Source of the DNA: SURF-24 sp964537965 | GTDB taxonomy: Bacteria > Bacteroidota > Ignavibacteria > Ignavibacteriales > SURF-24 | NCBI GenBank assembly: GCA_964537965.1 | Contig: CAZIDB010000065.1 | Location: 1-21,330 of the forward strand | Length of the DNA: 21,330 nucleotides | Reading direction: 5' to 3' | Shown here: positions 6,019 to 15,850 of the stretch, piece after piece | How positions within the stretch are numbered: position 1 is the stretch's first letter | Layout: every line of letters starts with the position of its first letter | Notes under the pieces: model-generated | Databases searched by the model: none | Told to the model about the DNA's origin: nothing | Seen by the model: the letters and a program-made list of their open reading frames with translations, nothing else | Program-made: the position numbers and the translations under genes

Positions 6019-7851
6019 TTATTCCACAGTAACACTTTTGGCAAGATTTCTTGGCTGGTCAACATCCAATCCTTTCTTAACCGCAATATGATAAGCCAAA
6101 AGTTGCAAAGGAATAACCGTTAAAATCGGCATCAGCATTCTTATTGTATCCGGTATTTTTATAGAATAATCCACAAGCGAATCAATCTCATCATCGTTTT
6201 CGCTTGCAATTGCAATTATTCTTCCCTGTCTTGCTTTTACTTCCTGGATATTGCTTATGACCTTGTCATATACAGAATCCTTTGGAGCAATAACAACAAC
6301 AGGCATGTTTTCATCAATTAAAGCAATAGGACCATGCTTCATTTCTGCAGCAGGATAACCTTCTGCATGTATATATGAAATTTCTTTTAACTTAAGCGCA
6401 CCTTCAAGTGCAACAGGGAAATTGTATCCCCTTCCTAAGTACAGGAAATTTTTAGAATCAACAAAATTTTCCGCTATTTTTTCAATTTCATTATTTAATT
6501 GTAATATCTTTTTAATCTTTGAAGGAATTTGTTCAATCTCTTTAACGATTGCCTGTCCGTCAACTTTACTTAAATGTTTTTTGCGTGCAATAAGCAAAGT
6601 AATTAATGCCAGCACAGAAAGCTGAGATGTAAAAGCTTTGGTAGATGCAACACCAATTTCAGGTCCGGCATGAATGTAAACACCAGTATCACTTTCCCGC
6701 GCAATAGAACTGCCGACAACATTACAAATTCCCATTGCCAGGGCACCTCTGAGCTTTGTTTCCCGCATTGCAGCAAGTGTATCAGCAGTTTCACCACTTT
6801 GAGAAATAAAGATAACTGTATCATCCGGTTTGATAATTGGATTTCTGTACCTGAACTCAGATGCATATTCTACTTCTGTAGGAATTTCTGCAAATTGTTC
6901 AAGCATATATTCACCAACCAAACCGGCATGCCAGGATGTACCGCATGCAGAAATAATTATTCTTTTTGAACTTGCAATTCTATCTGCAAAACCTATCAAT
7001 CCGCCAAGCTTGGCTTTACCTTCATCAAATAGTAATCTTCCTCTTAGAGAATTGGTAACAGACTCAGGCTGCTCCATAATTTCTTTGAGCATATAATGCG
7101 GGTAACCACCTTTTGTTATTTCATCAAGCTTTAACGTTATTTCATGGATTTCTTTAAGAATTTCCTTATCGGCAATATCCTTTACAAAAAATTTATCCTT
7201 ATGGACTTCAACAACTTCACCATCTTCAAGGTAAACAACCTGGCTTGTAAAAGAAACGAGAGCGCTTACATCCGAAGCGACATAATTTTCGTTTACACCA
7301 ATTCCAATTACCAATGGCGAACCTTTACGTGCTGCTACAATCATATCCGGTTCTTTACTATAAATTGCTGCAATTCCATAAGTACCTTCAACTTCATTTA
7401 GTGCTGCCTGAACAGCCTTGAAAAATGTATAACCTTTTGTTAAAAAATTATCAATTAAATGTGCAAGAACTTCAGTATCGGTATCGCTTATAAAACTGTA
7501 ACCTTCTTCCTTAAGATTATGTTTTAGCGCCGCATAATTCTCAATTATACCGTTATGGATTACCATTAATGTTTTATCCCTGTTAAAATGGGGATGAGCA
7601 TTAATTTCATTCGGGATACCATGAGTAGCCCACCTAGTATGTCCAATACCTGTTTTTCCGGAAATATTTTCCGAAAGCACTTTGTTCTCCAATTCGGCAA
7701 CTTTACCAACACTTTTGATTACCCGATTAGATTGATTCTGAACAATAGCAATTCCCGCAGAATCATATCCCCTGTATTCAAGTCTTTTTAAGCCGCCAAT
7801 TAAAAATGGAACACAATTTTTTTCGCCAATATAACCAACAATTCCGCACAT
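6019..7851 (-). CDS. glmS: Glutamine-fructose-6-phosphate aminotransferase (isomerizing)
   Basis: A 610-residue cytosolic enzyme of standard length that makes glucosamine-6-phosphate from fructose-6-phosphate and glutamine, the entry step to UDP-GlcNAc for peptidoglycan and surface glycans. It starts MCGIVGYIG, so Cys2 becomes the N-terminal nucleophile of the class II glutaminase domain (about residues 2-220), with RLEYRGYDSAG and GHTRWATHG as further signatures. Two SIS sugar-isomerase domains follow (about 290-420 and 460-590), including SACGTSWHA, SQSGETADT and EGYPAAEMKHGP. The C terminus DQPRNLAKSVTVE is the canonical ending. The ATG has a good Shine-Dalgarno, AAGGAG, which sits in an inverted repeat. 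It is 80 bp upstream of the COG2403 gene. Confidence 0.96.
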   Translation of the reverse strand: MCGIVGYIGEKNCVPFLIGGLKRLEYRGYDSAGIAIVQNQSNRVIKSVGKVAELENKVLSENISGKTGIGHTRWATHGIPNEINAHPHFNRDKTLMVIHNGIIENYAALKHNLKEEGYSFISDTDTEVLAHLIDNFLTKGYTFFKAVQAALNEVEGTYGIAAIYSKEPDMIVAARKGSPLVIGIGVNENYVASDVSALVSFTSQVVYLEDGEVVEVHKDKFFVKDIADKEILKEIHEITLKLDEITKGGYPHYMLKEIMEQPESVTNSLRGRLLFDEGKAKLGGLIGFADRIASSKRIIISACGTSWHAGLVGEYMLEQFAEIPTEVEYASEFRYRNPIIKPDDTVIFISQSGETADTLAAMRETKLRGALAMGICNVVGSSIARESDTGVYIHAGPEIGVASTKAFTSQLSVLALITLLIARKKHLSKVDGQAIVKEIEQIPSKIKKILQLNNEIEKIAENFVDSKNFLYLGRGYNFPVALEGALKLKEISYIHAEGYPAAEMKHGPIALIDENMPVVVIAPKDSVYDKVISNIQEVKARQGRIIAIASENDDEIDSLVDYSIKIPDTIRMLMPILTVIPLQLLAYHIAVKKGLDVDQPRNLAKSVTVE

Positions 7852-7857
7852 GTTTTA

Positions 7858-7889
7858 TTCTCCTTTATTAATAAAATATTGAAGGAGAA
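7858..7889 (-). promoter_or_regulatory. Inverted repeat sequestering the glmS Shine-Dalgarno
   Basis: On the minus strand TTCTCCTT (7889-7882) and AAGGAGAA (7865-7858) form a perfect 8-bp inverted repeat with a 16-nt AT-rich spacer. The 3' arm is the glmS ribosome-binding site, 6 nt before the ATG. Folding would hide the site, so it may act as a translational switch. No glmS ribozyme core is recognisable. The rest of the 258-bp leader (to 8109) shows no gene. Confidence 0.5.
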
Positions 7890-8109
7890 AAGAATGAAAG
7901 CATAGAAAAAAATAAGGGAAGACAATTAATTCATCCTTTTCCGTATATAATTTAAGATAGCAAAAAATCACATAATTTATGTTGCAAACATCACGTGCCG
8001 GAATTGAATGAATTAATTATTGGAAGAAAGACTTATAAGTCCGGGCAGTGTCTTAACAACATCAGGTTTGTTTTTTGAACGTAGAAAAGATTTACTTTAT
8101 TATTTATCA

Positions 8110-11100
8110 TTACTTAACTTTTGCCAGTTTTTGTATGATTGTTTTTAAAAAGTTTTTATTTTGGCATATAATTTTATAAAAATATACGCCATTTGCAAGT
8201 GTACTTCCATCTTCATCTTTACCATCCCAGTAAACTTTGTTAAATCCAAATTGAAGCTTGCTGTGATCAACTTCAATTTCTTTTATAAGTCTACCTGCAA
8301 CCGTAAAGATTTTTATCGAGAATCTATCCGGTAACTGTTCACCTGTAAGATTAAACGTAAAATATGTATCATCTTTAAATGGATTCGGGTAATTATAAAC
8401 ATCATATAAATCATCTTTATCACTAACAATGAATGATGTTGAATATGCAATTGAATCAAAAAAATTACCTGAAGCATCTTTAGCTAAAACCTCAAGAATA
8501 TGCGTTCCATTGCTAAGCGTTGGATTCCATTCAAGATTAGCCTGTGAGTTTGGATATTCCGTATAAGAGAACTTAATAGAATCCTTTTTGAATCCAACCG
8601 TTTCGCTATCAAGAAAAATAAAAAACCGGGAAGTATCACTTAAAGGAAGCGGACTATTATCTTTAAGCGTCATAGATATCTGAGGTTTTGACGATACAAT
8701 ATCACCGTCAAGTATTTCAATACCATCAAATTGAATAGAAAAAACAGGATTTATAGAATCCCTTGTAATATAAAAACCATTGTACGCAAGATTATTAAAA
8801 GTAAACCGCTCTGCCTTTTGCAATACAGCAGATACTTTAACTTTATGTTTTAATACAATGTTGTTAGTTGAAAAAGTATAAGAAATTTCTTCTGTTGAAT
8901 CAGGCTGAAGATTAATTGTTTTCTTATAAAACGCAGAGTCGGCATTATCCATATAGAAATTTACTTTCAGGTTTTCAGCTTTATTATAACCATAGTTCTT
9001 CATTTTGAATTTCATTGTTATCGGGAAACCCTGCATAAGTGAATCGGGAGTAAATTCAAGATCCTTATTGAATAAGGATATCTCCGGTAAATCTATGTAC
9101 TCAACGCCAAACTCTTTTAGTTTGATAGGTTCGGCAGAACCAAATGACGAATCAGTAAAACTAAAATTCATCCTTAACTTTGGAAACTTAACAGCATCCA
9201 AAGTGTCAATAACAAAATTTGCCGGAATATCGGTTCTAATTGTATCCCAGAGTTTAGTGGTACTGTTATAAACCTGAAGATTATTATTCCATTTTCCTGT
9301 TGATCCCTTTGAATCTATGGCATAAGAAATATTTTTCCATTCAGATACGGGACCGACTTCCTGTGTAGTTATTGAACCGGTAGATTGTTTATAGTGCCCC
9401 GCAAATTTTGAAATTTTTGGTTGCATTCCTGTTCTGAAAACCGAAGCATATACTAAGTCATTAAAGTAATCATAACACCATGCATAATATCCCTGGTAAG
9501 GTGAATTACTTAACCATTCATCTATAAATTCTCCGTCACTAATAGCAATTTTTCTAATCAATCCATCGATATTATTTTCATATGGATAAATGTAATCTTT
9601 TGTTGCAAAGAAACTTGTAAAGCCCAAATAGCTTTCACCTGATGCCTGGATGTCCTTTATTTTTTTCCAGTTCTGCTTAGGATCGAATACACGAATTGTA
9701 TATTTACGATTTCCCAGGCTATCCATATAAGCAAGGTTATAAACAAGATTGCCATCAGTAGTAATGTAAAATGCTCCGTCCTGTACTTTTGAATTTGTGG
9801 CATTCAGTAAACCATCTTTAATTTCTATGATTGAAGTGTCACCGGTTTCAGTATCCATTTTAAGAAGATGGTGAGCGCTGCCGTACGGAATATAAATATT
9901 ACCATCAGGATAAAAGAATATCTGGTGCCATATGCTTACAGAATAGTTGGAAATTGTACCGTATACTTTCCCCTTTTCAGTTCCTCTAAAACCAGTTCCC
10001 ATTTTATATATTTTTGTCTGGCCCCCGTAGTAAGCCATATGACCGATGTAGATATAATTTCCATCTGTAGTAATTGCAGACAATCCTTTTATGCTGTCCG
10101 GTACTTTTATGGCAATGTTTTCAAGAAATTTTTGTCTTGAAGGTTTCGGAGGCAGCAAGGCGGTGTTCAATAATAAACTTTTTGTGCTATCGGAATAAAG
10201 CACATTGCTCAATTGGAATAATTGAAGCTGCTTTTCCGATGCAAAATATCCACCATTCTGAAAAGTTTCGGTAACAGAGAACGTTTGAATTGCAGTCCAT
10301 TTACTATACTGCTGACCGTCGAGCATTCGTGCACGCCAGAAGTAAACTCCTTTTGTAAGTTCAGGAGAAGACCATTCAACAATCCCTTCATTCGATTGAA
10401 GCGGTGCTGTTTTTATAACAGGATTTGTAAATGAAAGCGAAGTATCAATTTCAATAAAATAGTTTAACGATTTTGAAATGTAATAACCGATATCTGCAAA
10501 CTGAAATTTAATTATTCCTGTGTTTGTACTTAATCCGTTTATCGGTCTTATTACATTTGGTTCATTTATACTAAATACTGTAAATGAATTTTCTGCAATG
10601 TTGTCACCCTCATCTACTTCATCAATTTTATCTATAGTGTTTATTTCTGCTTTTAATGTAACAAGCCCTGCTTTCTTTGGAATCCATGGAATAAAAACAG
10701 AATCTTTCTGGCCAAAATTTGCAAGTCTGACAGTTTCTATCACATAATTGGTATCTGTGTAAGCTGCAGAAACCCGAACTGTTACAGTGTCACCCAAAAA
10801 TGCTTTCCCAAGATTTTCTATATTTAATTTGATTGTAACAGTGTCTTGAAGAACCGGGTAATCCGGATTAATAGTTATAGATGAAGAAGCGATTGCAAAA
10901 TCAGGTTTATCCGGTAAGGCTAATTTTAATGCAGGATCACCAAGATAATTTGCAAGACAAACCATGTCTTTTGTATAACCGCTTACCATTCCGTATGAAT
11001 TTTTAGCGTACATTAATGCAGGACCAACTTCCTTTACACCAACTCTGAAAAGCTGGTTAAAGAATTTAATATTCAAATCTACGCCAGGCTGCCAGGTAGT

Positions 11101-13803
11101 TAAACCTGTGCTTCCAATAAAGCCAATACAGCCTTTTCCGGGCACTTTGGAAAATTGCTCACCAAATACATTCTGGTTATCAAAATGAGCAGTATAACAC
11201 GTTATACTAAGAACGAGAGGAAGTTTATTTCCGTTCTGCAATAAATAAATATCATCATTAAGGAAAACAAAATCCCATTGATACCCTCCGCCGTGTCCGT
11301 AGAAATTTGCCACAACACAACCGCTGTTGAATGCCTGCCTTACCTCAGGTCTTTCTCCAAAGAATTCCTGGTAATCTTCGGAAGGATACCTGAAAACCTT
11401 TGTGGCCGGGAAACCATTCGGTTTTAAAAAAGCATTTTCAAGATAAACTGATTCATCATTAAAGTGAAAATCATTTTCATCTCTTACACTTTCACCCGCA
11501 CCAATTAACAGTACACTCTCTTTCCAGGGTTTTGCATCATCTGCCGGATAAGCAATAATTTTATCAACAAGTACATTAGCTTCATCTATTGTTTCAGCAG
11601 ATAATCTTCCGATTGCTAAATCAGGCAATGCATCATCGCCATTAATGCTTGCAATCAAATTATCACTAACAGCCTGACCGTACTTAATCGAGTGATAAGG
11701 AATTGAAGGAATAAAATTCGGTCTGCTATCCGGGAATTTTTTTCTGTAATCCCAGCTCATATCACCAAAAAGAACAACATATGAAGGAGCGGGTTTTTGC
11801 CAGTTATCAAAAGCATATTTCAGAAATTTCTGAAGTGCGAACGGATCAACTAATCCTGCAGAGAATTCGTTATATATTTCATTTATATCTATAATCTTAA
11901 CAGATGGTGAAGTAAAGTCCTCAAGGTTTTTACTCCTGTATTCTGCAAGCCTCTCTGCTGCTTGTCTGAAATTAGGATGAGTAATAATAATGTAATCAGC
12001 TTTATTTGAAATATCATGCAAATTAGATTTCATGGCAGGTATAATTGAATCGGGTATAGAAAAATAATTATTAGCTGCACAAAAATATTCAGTCTGTTCA
12101 GAAACAGAATCCGCAAATAAAACTTCTTCATAAGGATCATTAGTTACCCAGGGATTTATAATAATCTTATTTTTCTCCGGAACAAAAACTTTCATATTGT
12201 TAGCTTTCCACCTGTAAACATCAAACCTTAATTTGCCGGTTAGATTTGGAGAGCTTATGAAGTTAAAATAATTTGTATCCACCCTGTGTTCGCGTAAGTA
12301 CTCAATTTCAAACCAGTTAAATCTAACCTCATCTGATGTGGGTAAAGTTATGCTTCCCGGATTAATTCCTTTTGATACTGCCTGAAGATAATTCACATCC
12401 CACAAGCCAATTTTATTAAGATTAATTTTAGCTTCAAATTCTCCTATATCCTGCCCATCCCAATAAAATGTATCAATCGGCTGACCGGTAAAAAGAATCT
12501 CAACTTTATGATCGAGGTTAAAGTTATCATTCTTCGTCATTCCGTGCATATTAACTCTTAAAGTCAACTCTTTTGTATCAACACTAAGTCCCTTAGGACT
12601 TGGAAATGGATATGAGAACACATCGGAAAAACTTCCGTTATTACCTGAAACCTTCCCCCAAAACCAGTAATCTCTTTTATTATCCGGTGCGTAGCCAAGC
12701 CTTTCATAAATTGTATCGCGTTCATAGTGAATTGTGTGAAGTGTAGAGTAAACAGTAGTATCGTAAGTTGTCGGGTATCCGTCCTGATAATGATATTTCA
12801 ATACTTCACCCTTGGCTTCAAACGATAACCAATAAACATTGCTATAATTATATAAATTTAAATGCGTATAAGGTGACGGTTTAGGTGGATAACCAACAAA
12901 CTGTATAAAATCACCTGTATTAAAGTAACCGTCTTTATCAGTATCAATAATCTCAATCGGAATCATACCCGAATCAGAATAAAGCTCTATGCTGTTCTTT
13001 GTTATACTTGCACCAGGATATATATTATTATCAGTTAAGTAGTCATATGATAATCTGTAAACATCTTTTTTAGAAATAAAAATTTTATAATAAGTTTTAT
13101 TGTGATCAAACCAGCTTGTGTCCGATGCAGCGTTAATTTTTTTTAACGAAGAGTTTGTTCCAATCCACTTCTGCGCAACCTGGTAATTAATCGTATTTGA
13201 CTTAAGATATTTTTTTGTAAAGTTATCATCAACACTTCTAATAGCCTGCTGAGTTAAAGATGAGTTATAATCTATCCGCAGAGTAATCTTTTTATTAAAA
13301 TGTAATTCTCTTTTAACAGGATTAAACTGATATGGATTTATGCCAACCGTAGCAATATTACAATACCTGAATGAGTTTATGATTGGTTTGGTATACTCAA
13401 CAACCGGATAGTACAAATCCCTGTTGTAAATCTCTTTGTTAAATTCTGGAGAAGCATTTAAATTCAGAACTGTATCTTCTTCTGGATAAGGTACTATGAA
13501 GACATTCTGAATTTTTTCCACATTACTGTTTAATAAAGCAACTTTTGGAGAAGCTTCAGGTAAAATTCCAAGATTCAAATTATAAACCGGCAGCCAGGGT
13601 TCACCGGTTAACCTGATTGTACTTTCTTTTCCCTTAATGATTTGGAATACTGAACCATTAATCGTTGTATCCTTTACTGTATAACAACTAGAAAAATCAA
13701 CATTAACAATTATATATTTCTCAGTTGATTCAACAACAGAAACAACCTGTGCAAGAGTTATTGATTGCCATATAAGGAATAAAAGAAAGTATGATTTCTT
13801 CAT
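8110..13803 (-). CDS. Large secreted C25 (gingipain-type) cysteine peptidase with T9SS sorting domain, PorU-like
   Basis: About 1897 residues from the chosen ATG, which opens a clear signal peptide, MKKSYFLLFLIWQSITLAQ; a longer frame begins at a TTG upstream of this and was rejected. Residues ~1-600 form a large beta-rich N-terminal region. The C25 caspase-like domain spans ~600-955, with catalytic His837 in YGHGG and Cys869 in SITCYTAHFD; their spacing of 32 is close to that of gingipains. A CARDB-like Ig domain (~962-1065), an FN3-like segment (~1070-1185), a propeller-like region (~1225-1470) and another Ig-like domain (~1590-1700) follow. The last ~95 residues (YNYPNPF ... WDGKDEDGSTLANGVYFYK) are a T9SS type A sorting domain. 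The closest named relative is the T9SS sortase PorU or its long variant PorU2, which removes sorting domains and attaches cargo to lipopolysaccharide at the cell surface; a secreted protease is the alternative. Confidence 0.8.
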   Translation of the reverse strand: MKKSYFLLFLIWQSITLAQVVSVVESTEKYIIVNVDFSSCYTVKDTTINGSVFQIIKGKESTIRLTGEPWLPVYNLNLGILPEASPKVALLNSNVEKIQNVFIVPYPEEDTVLNLNASPEFNKEIYNRDLYYPVVEYTKPIINSFRYCNIATVGINPYQFNPVKRELHFNKKITLRIDYNSSLTQQAIRSVDDNFTKKYLKSNTINYQVAQKWIGTNSSLKKINAASDTSWFDHNKTYYKIFISKKDVYRLSYDYLTDNNIYPGASITKNSIELYSDSGMIPIEIIDTDKDGYFNTGDFIQFVGYPPKPSPYTHLNLYNYSNVYWLSFEAKGEVLKYHYQDGYPTTYDTTVYSTLHTIHYERDTIYERLGYAPDNKRDYWFWGKVSGNNGSFSDVFSYPFPSPKGLSVDTKELTLRVNMHGMTKNDNFNLDHKVEILFTGQPIDTFYWDGQDIGEFEAKINLNKIGLWDVNYLQAVSKGINPGSITLPTSDEVRFNWFEIEYLREHRVDTNYFNFISSPNLTGKLRFDVYRWKANNMKVFVPEKNKIIINPWVTNDPYEEVLFADSVSEQTEYFCAANNYFSIPDSIIPAMKSNLHDISNKADYIIITHPNFRQAAERLAEYRSKNLEDFTSPSVKIIDINEIYNEFSAGLVDPFALQKFLKYAFDNWQKPAPSYVVLFGDMSWDYRKKFPDSRPNFIPSIPYHSIKYGQAVSDNLIASINGDDALPDLAIGRLSAETIDEANVLVDKIIAYPADDAKPWKESVLLIGAGESVRDENDFHFNDESVYLENAFLKPNGFPATKVFRYPSEDYQEFFGERPEVRQAFNSGCVVANFYGHGGGYQWDFVFLNDDIYLLQNGNKLPLVLSITCYTAHFDNQNVFGEQFSKVPGKGCIGFIGSTGLTTWQPGVDLNIKFFNQLFRVGVKEVGPALMYAKNSYGMVSGYTKDMVCLANYLGDPALKLALPDKPDFAIASSSITINPDYPVLQDTVTIKLNIENLGKAFLGDTVTVRVSAAYTDTNYVIETVRLANFGQKDSVFIPWIPKKAGLVTLKAEINTIDKIDEVDEGDNIAENSFTVFSINEPNVIRPINGLSTNTGIIKFQFADIGYYISKSLNYFIEIDTSLSFTNPVIKTAPLQSNEGIVEWSSPELTKGVYFWRARMLDGQQYSKWTAIQTFSVTETFQNGGYFASEKQLQLFQLSNVLYSDSTKSLLLNTALLPPKPSRQKFLENIAIKVPDSIKGLSAITTDGNYIYIGHMAYYGGQTKIYKMGTGFRGTEKGKVYGTISNYSVSIWHQIFFYPDGNIYIPYGSAHHLLKMDTETGDTSIIEIKDGLLNATNSKVQDGAFYITTDGNLVYNLAYMDSLGNRKYTIRVFDPKQNWKKIKDIQASGESYLGFTSFFATKDYIYPYENNIDGLIRKIAISDGEFIDEWLSNSPYQGYYAWCYDYFNDLVYASVFRTGMQPKISKFAGHYKQSTGSITTQEVGPVSEWKNISYAIDSKGSTGKWNNNLQVYNSTTKLWDTIRTDIPANFVIDTLDAVKFPKLRMNFSFTDSSFGSAEPIKLKEFGVEYIDLPEISLFNKDLEFTPDSLMQGFPITMKFKMKNYGYNKAENLKVNFYMDNADSAFYKKTINLQPDSTEEISYTFSTNNIVLKHKVKVSAVLQKAERFTFNNLAYNGFYITRDSINPVFSIQFDGIEILDGDIVSSKPQISMTLKDNSPLPLSDTSRFFIFLDSETVGFKKDSIKFSYTEYPNSQANLEWNPTLSNGTHILEVLAKDASGNFFDSIAYSTSFIVSDKDDLYDVYNYPNPFKDDTYFTFNLTGEQLPDRFSIKIFTVAGRLIKEIEVDHSKLQFGFNKVYWDGKDEDGSTLANGVYFYKIICQNKNFLKTIIQKLAKVK

Positions 13804-13918
13804 ATAAATTTTAAGGAATTTTGGACAAAACTTATAAAAGTATTGAACGATTAACAAGGTAAAAAAACTAATTTGTAACTGTACCAGACATGTAGAATTT
13901 AATCTTTAGTTTTTCTCC

Positions 13919-15850
13919 TTACTTATTTACTACCTTGTTTGAAGATACTGTGGTGTCCCCCAGGAAGAAAAGATTCTGTTTTCCGTTTGAAGTGAAAGAT
14001 GGAACGTACTTCTTAAAAAGCTCAAACCAATCTGCTTTGGTTTTGCCGTTGGTTATATTGGAAAATTCATTGATCAATTCAGGTATGCTCAGCATAGGGC
14101 TGTTGCTTAAACGGGCTTTATAAATTTTTTCGTGTTTAGTTGAATCAACACCTTCTTCTGCTGTAAGGATTTCCTCAAAAAGTTTTTCACCCTCGCGGAT
14201 ACCAGTGTAGACTATTTTGATATCTTTATCCGGCTCAAGATTATTAAGCAAGATTAATTCTCTTGCAAGCTCTACAATTTTAACAGGCTCGCCCATATCT
14301 AATACAAACACATCACCATTCTTACCTGTGGCAGCAGCCTGAAGCACGAGCGCAACCGATTCCGAAGTTGTCATAAAATATCTTTTCATCTCAGGGTGAG
14401 TAATTGTAAGCGGTCCACCTCTTTTTATCTGTTCCAGGAATATCGGAAGAACACTCCCGCGGCTTCCAATGACATTACCAAATCTAACAGCAACAAATTG
14501 CGAATTACTTTTATAACCTGTATTGGTTACAATAATTTCTGCAATCCTTTTTGTTACACCCATTACACTTGAGGGATTAACTGCTTTATCGGTTGAGATA
14601 AGGACAAAATGCTTTGTATGAAACTGAATTGCAGATTTTGCAAGGTTATAGGTACCAATTATATTAACTCTAATAGCTTCTTCAGGAAATTTTTCCATTA
14701 CAGGTACATGTTTGTACGCTGCTGCATGAAACACAGCTTCAGGTTTATAATCCTTAAATATTTTATTAATCTTTTCGAAGTTGGAGATATCGCAGAGAAA
14801 CATTTTTAGCGGAATATGAGGATGGGCATATTTCAGTTCAAGTTCCAAACCGGCAAGGTCGCTTTCATTAATATCCAGGATAGCGACTGAAGCAGGTTCA
14901 TAAAAATAAATTTGCCTGCTTATCTCAGAACCGATTGAACCTGCTGCACCGGTAATTAAAATCCGTTTACCTTTAATATAATTATTAATCTCTTTTGTGT
15001 TAATTGATATTGCCTGCCTTCCGATTAAATCGCTTACGTCAAGGTCCCTTACATCTTGTACTTTAACCTGAATCAGGTTTGATAAGTCATTAATGGTTGA
15101 AACGACTTTAACATCATAAACACCGGATTTACGGCAAAGCGTAAGTATCTTTTTATGGAAACCTTTATCGGCAGACAGCACAGCTATAATTATCGATTCG
15201 ATGTGGTACTGCCTTATTATCGATGGTAATTCATCTGTAATTCCAAGTACACGTATTCCCTGCAAATACAGGTTTTGTTTATTCGGATCGTCATCAATAA
15301 AACCAATGGGATAAATTTTCCTGTTCTCTGTTCTGTTCCAATCTCTTAAAAGTTGTTCGCCTGTACTTCCCGCACCTATTATCAACGCTTTCTTTAATTG
15401 AGAATGACCGATATTTCTTCTAACAACTTCAAGGTACATTCTCTTTGATATTTTAAAACCGGAAGAAAGAAGGAAAGTTAGTATCATATCAATGATAAGT
15501 ACAATCCTTGGAAAACCTTTGAACATATCTAACGGAAATCCGTAGATAATTATAAACAAGACACTATTACTGAACAGGCATGCTTTACCAATATTTGCAA
15601 GTTCGTGTAATGAAACAAACCGCCAGGAAATATCATAAAGTTTGAAATAGAAAAAGAAGACAAGTTTAATTACGATAAAAATTATTAAAAGCGGTAAAAA
15701 ATTATTTTTAAAATCACCGGAAGCGCTGAAATCAAATTTTACCTGGAAGGCTAAAAGAAGAGAGATTGTAAAAGCAATTACATCAAAGAAAATAAATGTC
15801 AGCTTCCGTTTAAAATTAACAAGGTTGATATTTTCAGTGAACAAGTTCAT
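13919..15850 (-). CDS. Membrane-bound nucleotide-sugar 4,6-dehydratase (CapD/WbpM/PglF type)
   Basis: A 643-residue long-form extended SDR. Four membrane segments lie within residues ~12-135, followed by a CoA-binding-like Rossmann domain (~150-280, LIIGAGSTGEQLLRDW) and the catalytic SDR domain with the NAD motif GAAGSIGSE from residue 301. The usual catalytic Tyr is replaced by Met430 in VMGVTKR with Lys434 kept, the hallmark of the large WbpM/PglF dehydratases. TDKAVNPSS and AAYKHVP are further signatures. It should convert UDP-GlcNAc to UDP-4-keto-6-deoxy-GlcNAc at the inner membrane. Its start overlaps the stop of the phosphoglycosyl transferase gene by 4 bp (ATGA), placing it in the polysaccharide operon. 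Confidence 0.9.
   Translation of the reverse strand: MNLFTENINLVNFKRKLTFIFFDVIAFTISLLLAFQVKFDFSASGDFKNNFLPLLIIFIVIKLVFFFYFKLYDISWRFVSLHELANIGKACLFSNSVLFIIIYGFPLDMFKGFPRIVLIIDMILTFLLSSGFKISKRMYLEVVRRNIGHSQLKKALIIGAGSTGEQLLRDWNRTENRKIYPIGFIDDDPNKQNLYLQGIRVLGITDELPSIIRQYHIESIIIAVLSADKGFHKKILTLCRKSGVYDVKVVSTINDLSNLIQVKVQDVRDLDVSDLIGRQAISINTKEINNYIKGKRILITGAAGSIGSEISRQIYFYEPASVAILDINESDLAGLELELKYAHPHIPLKMFLCDISNFEKINKIFKDYKPEAVFHAAAYKHVPVMEKFPEEAIRVNIIGTYNLAKSAIQFHTKHFVLISTDKAVNPSSVMGVTKRIAEIIVTNTGYKSNSQFVAVRFGNVIGSRGSVLPIFLEQIKRGGPLTITHPEMKRYFMTTSESVALVLQAAATGKNGDVFVLDMGEPVKIVELARELILLNNLEPDKDIKIVYTGIREGEKLFEEILTAEEGVDSTKHEKIYKARLSNSPMLSIPELINEFSNITNGKTKADWFELFKKYVPSFTSNGKQNLFFLGDTTVSSNKVVNK

Noticed and set aside
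6422..7401. Plus-strand and other-frame open frames of 60-100 codons within glmS
   Set aside because: They lie wholly inside the highly conserved glmS coding sequence and show no domain or plausible start signals; shadows.
7961..7982. Possible terminator after the C25 gene (minus strand ACATAAATTATGT followed by GATTTTTT)
   Set aside because: The stem is 5-6 A-T-rich pairs with almost no loop; too weak to call a terminator in such AT-rich sequence.
13804..13857. Extended N-terminus (18 extra residues from a TTG) of the C25 protease
   Set aside because: The ATG at 13803 begins a textbook signal peptide; the extension would bury it and has no ribosome site.
13866..13918. Possible terminator between the dehydratase and C25 genes (AACTAA ... 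TTAGTT followed by T7)
   Set aside because: The arms are only 6 A-T-rich pairs separated by more than 30 nt; probably chance, so the genes may be cotranscribed.
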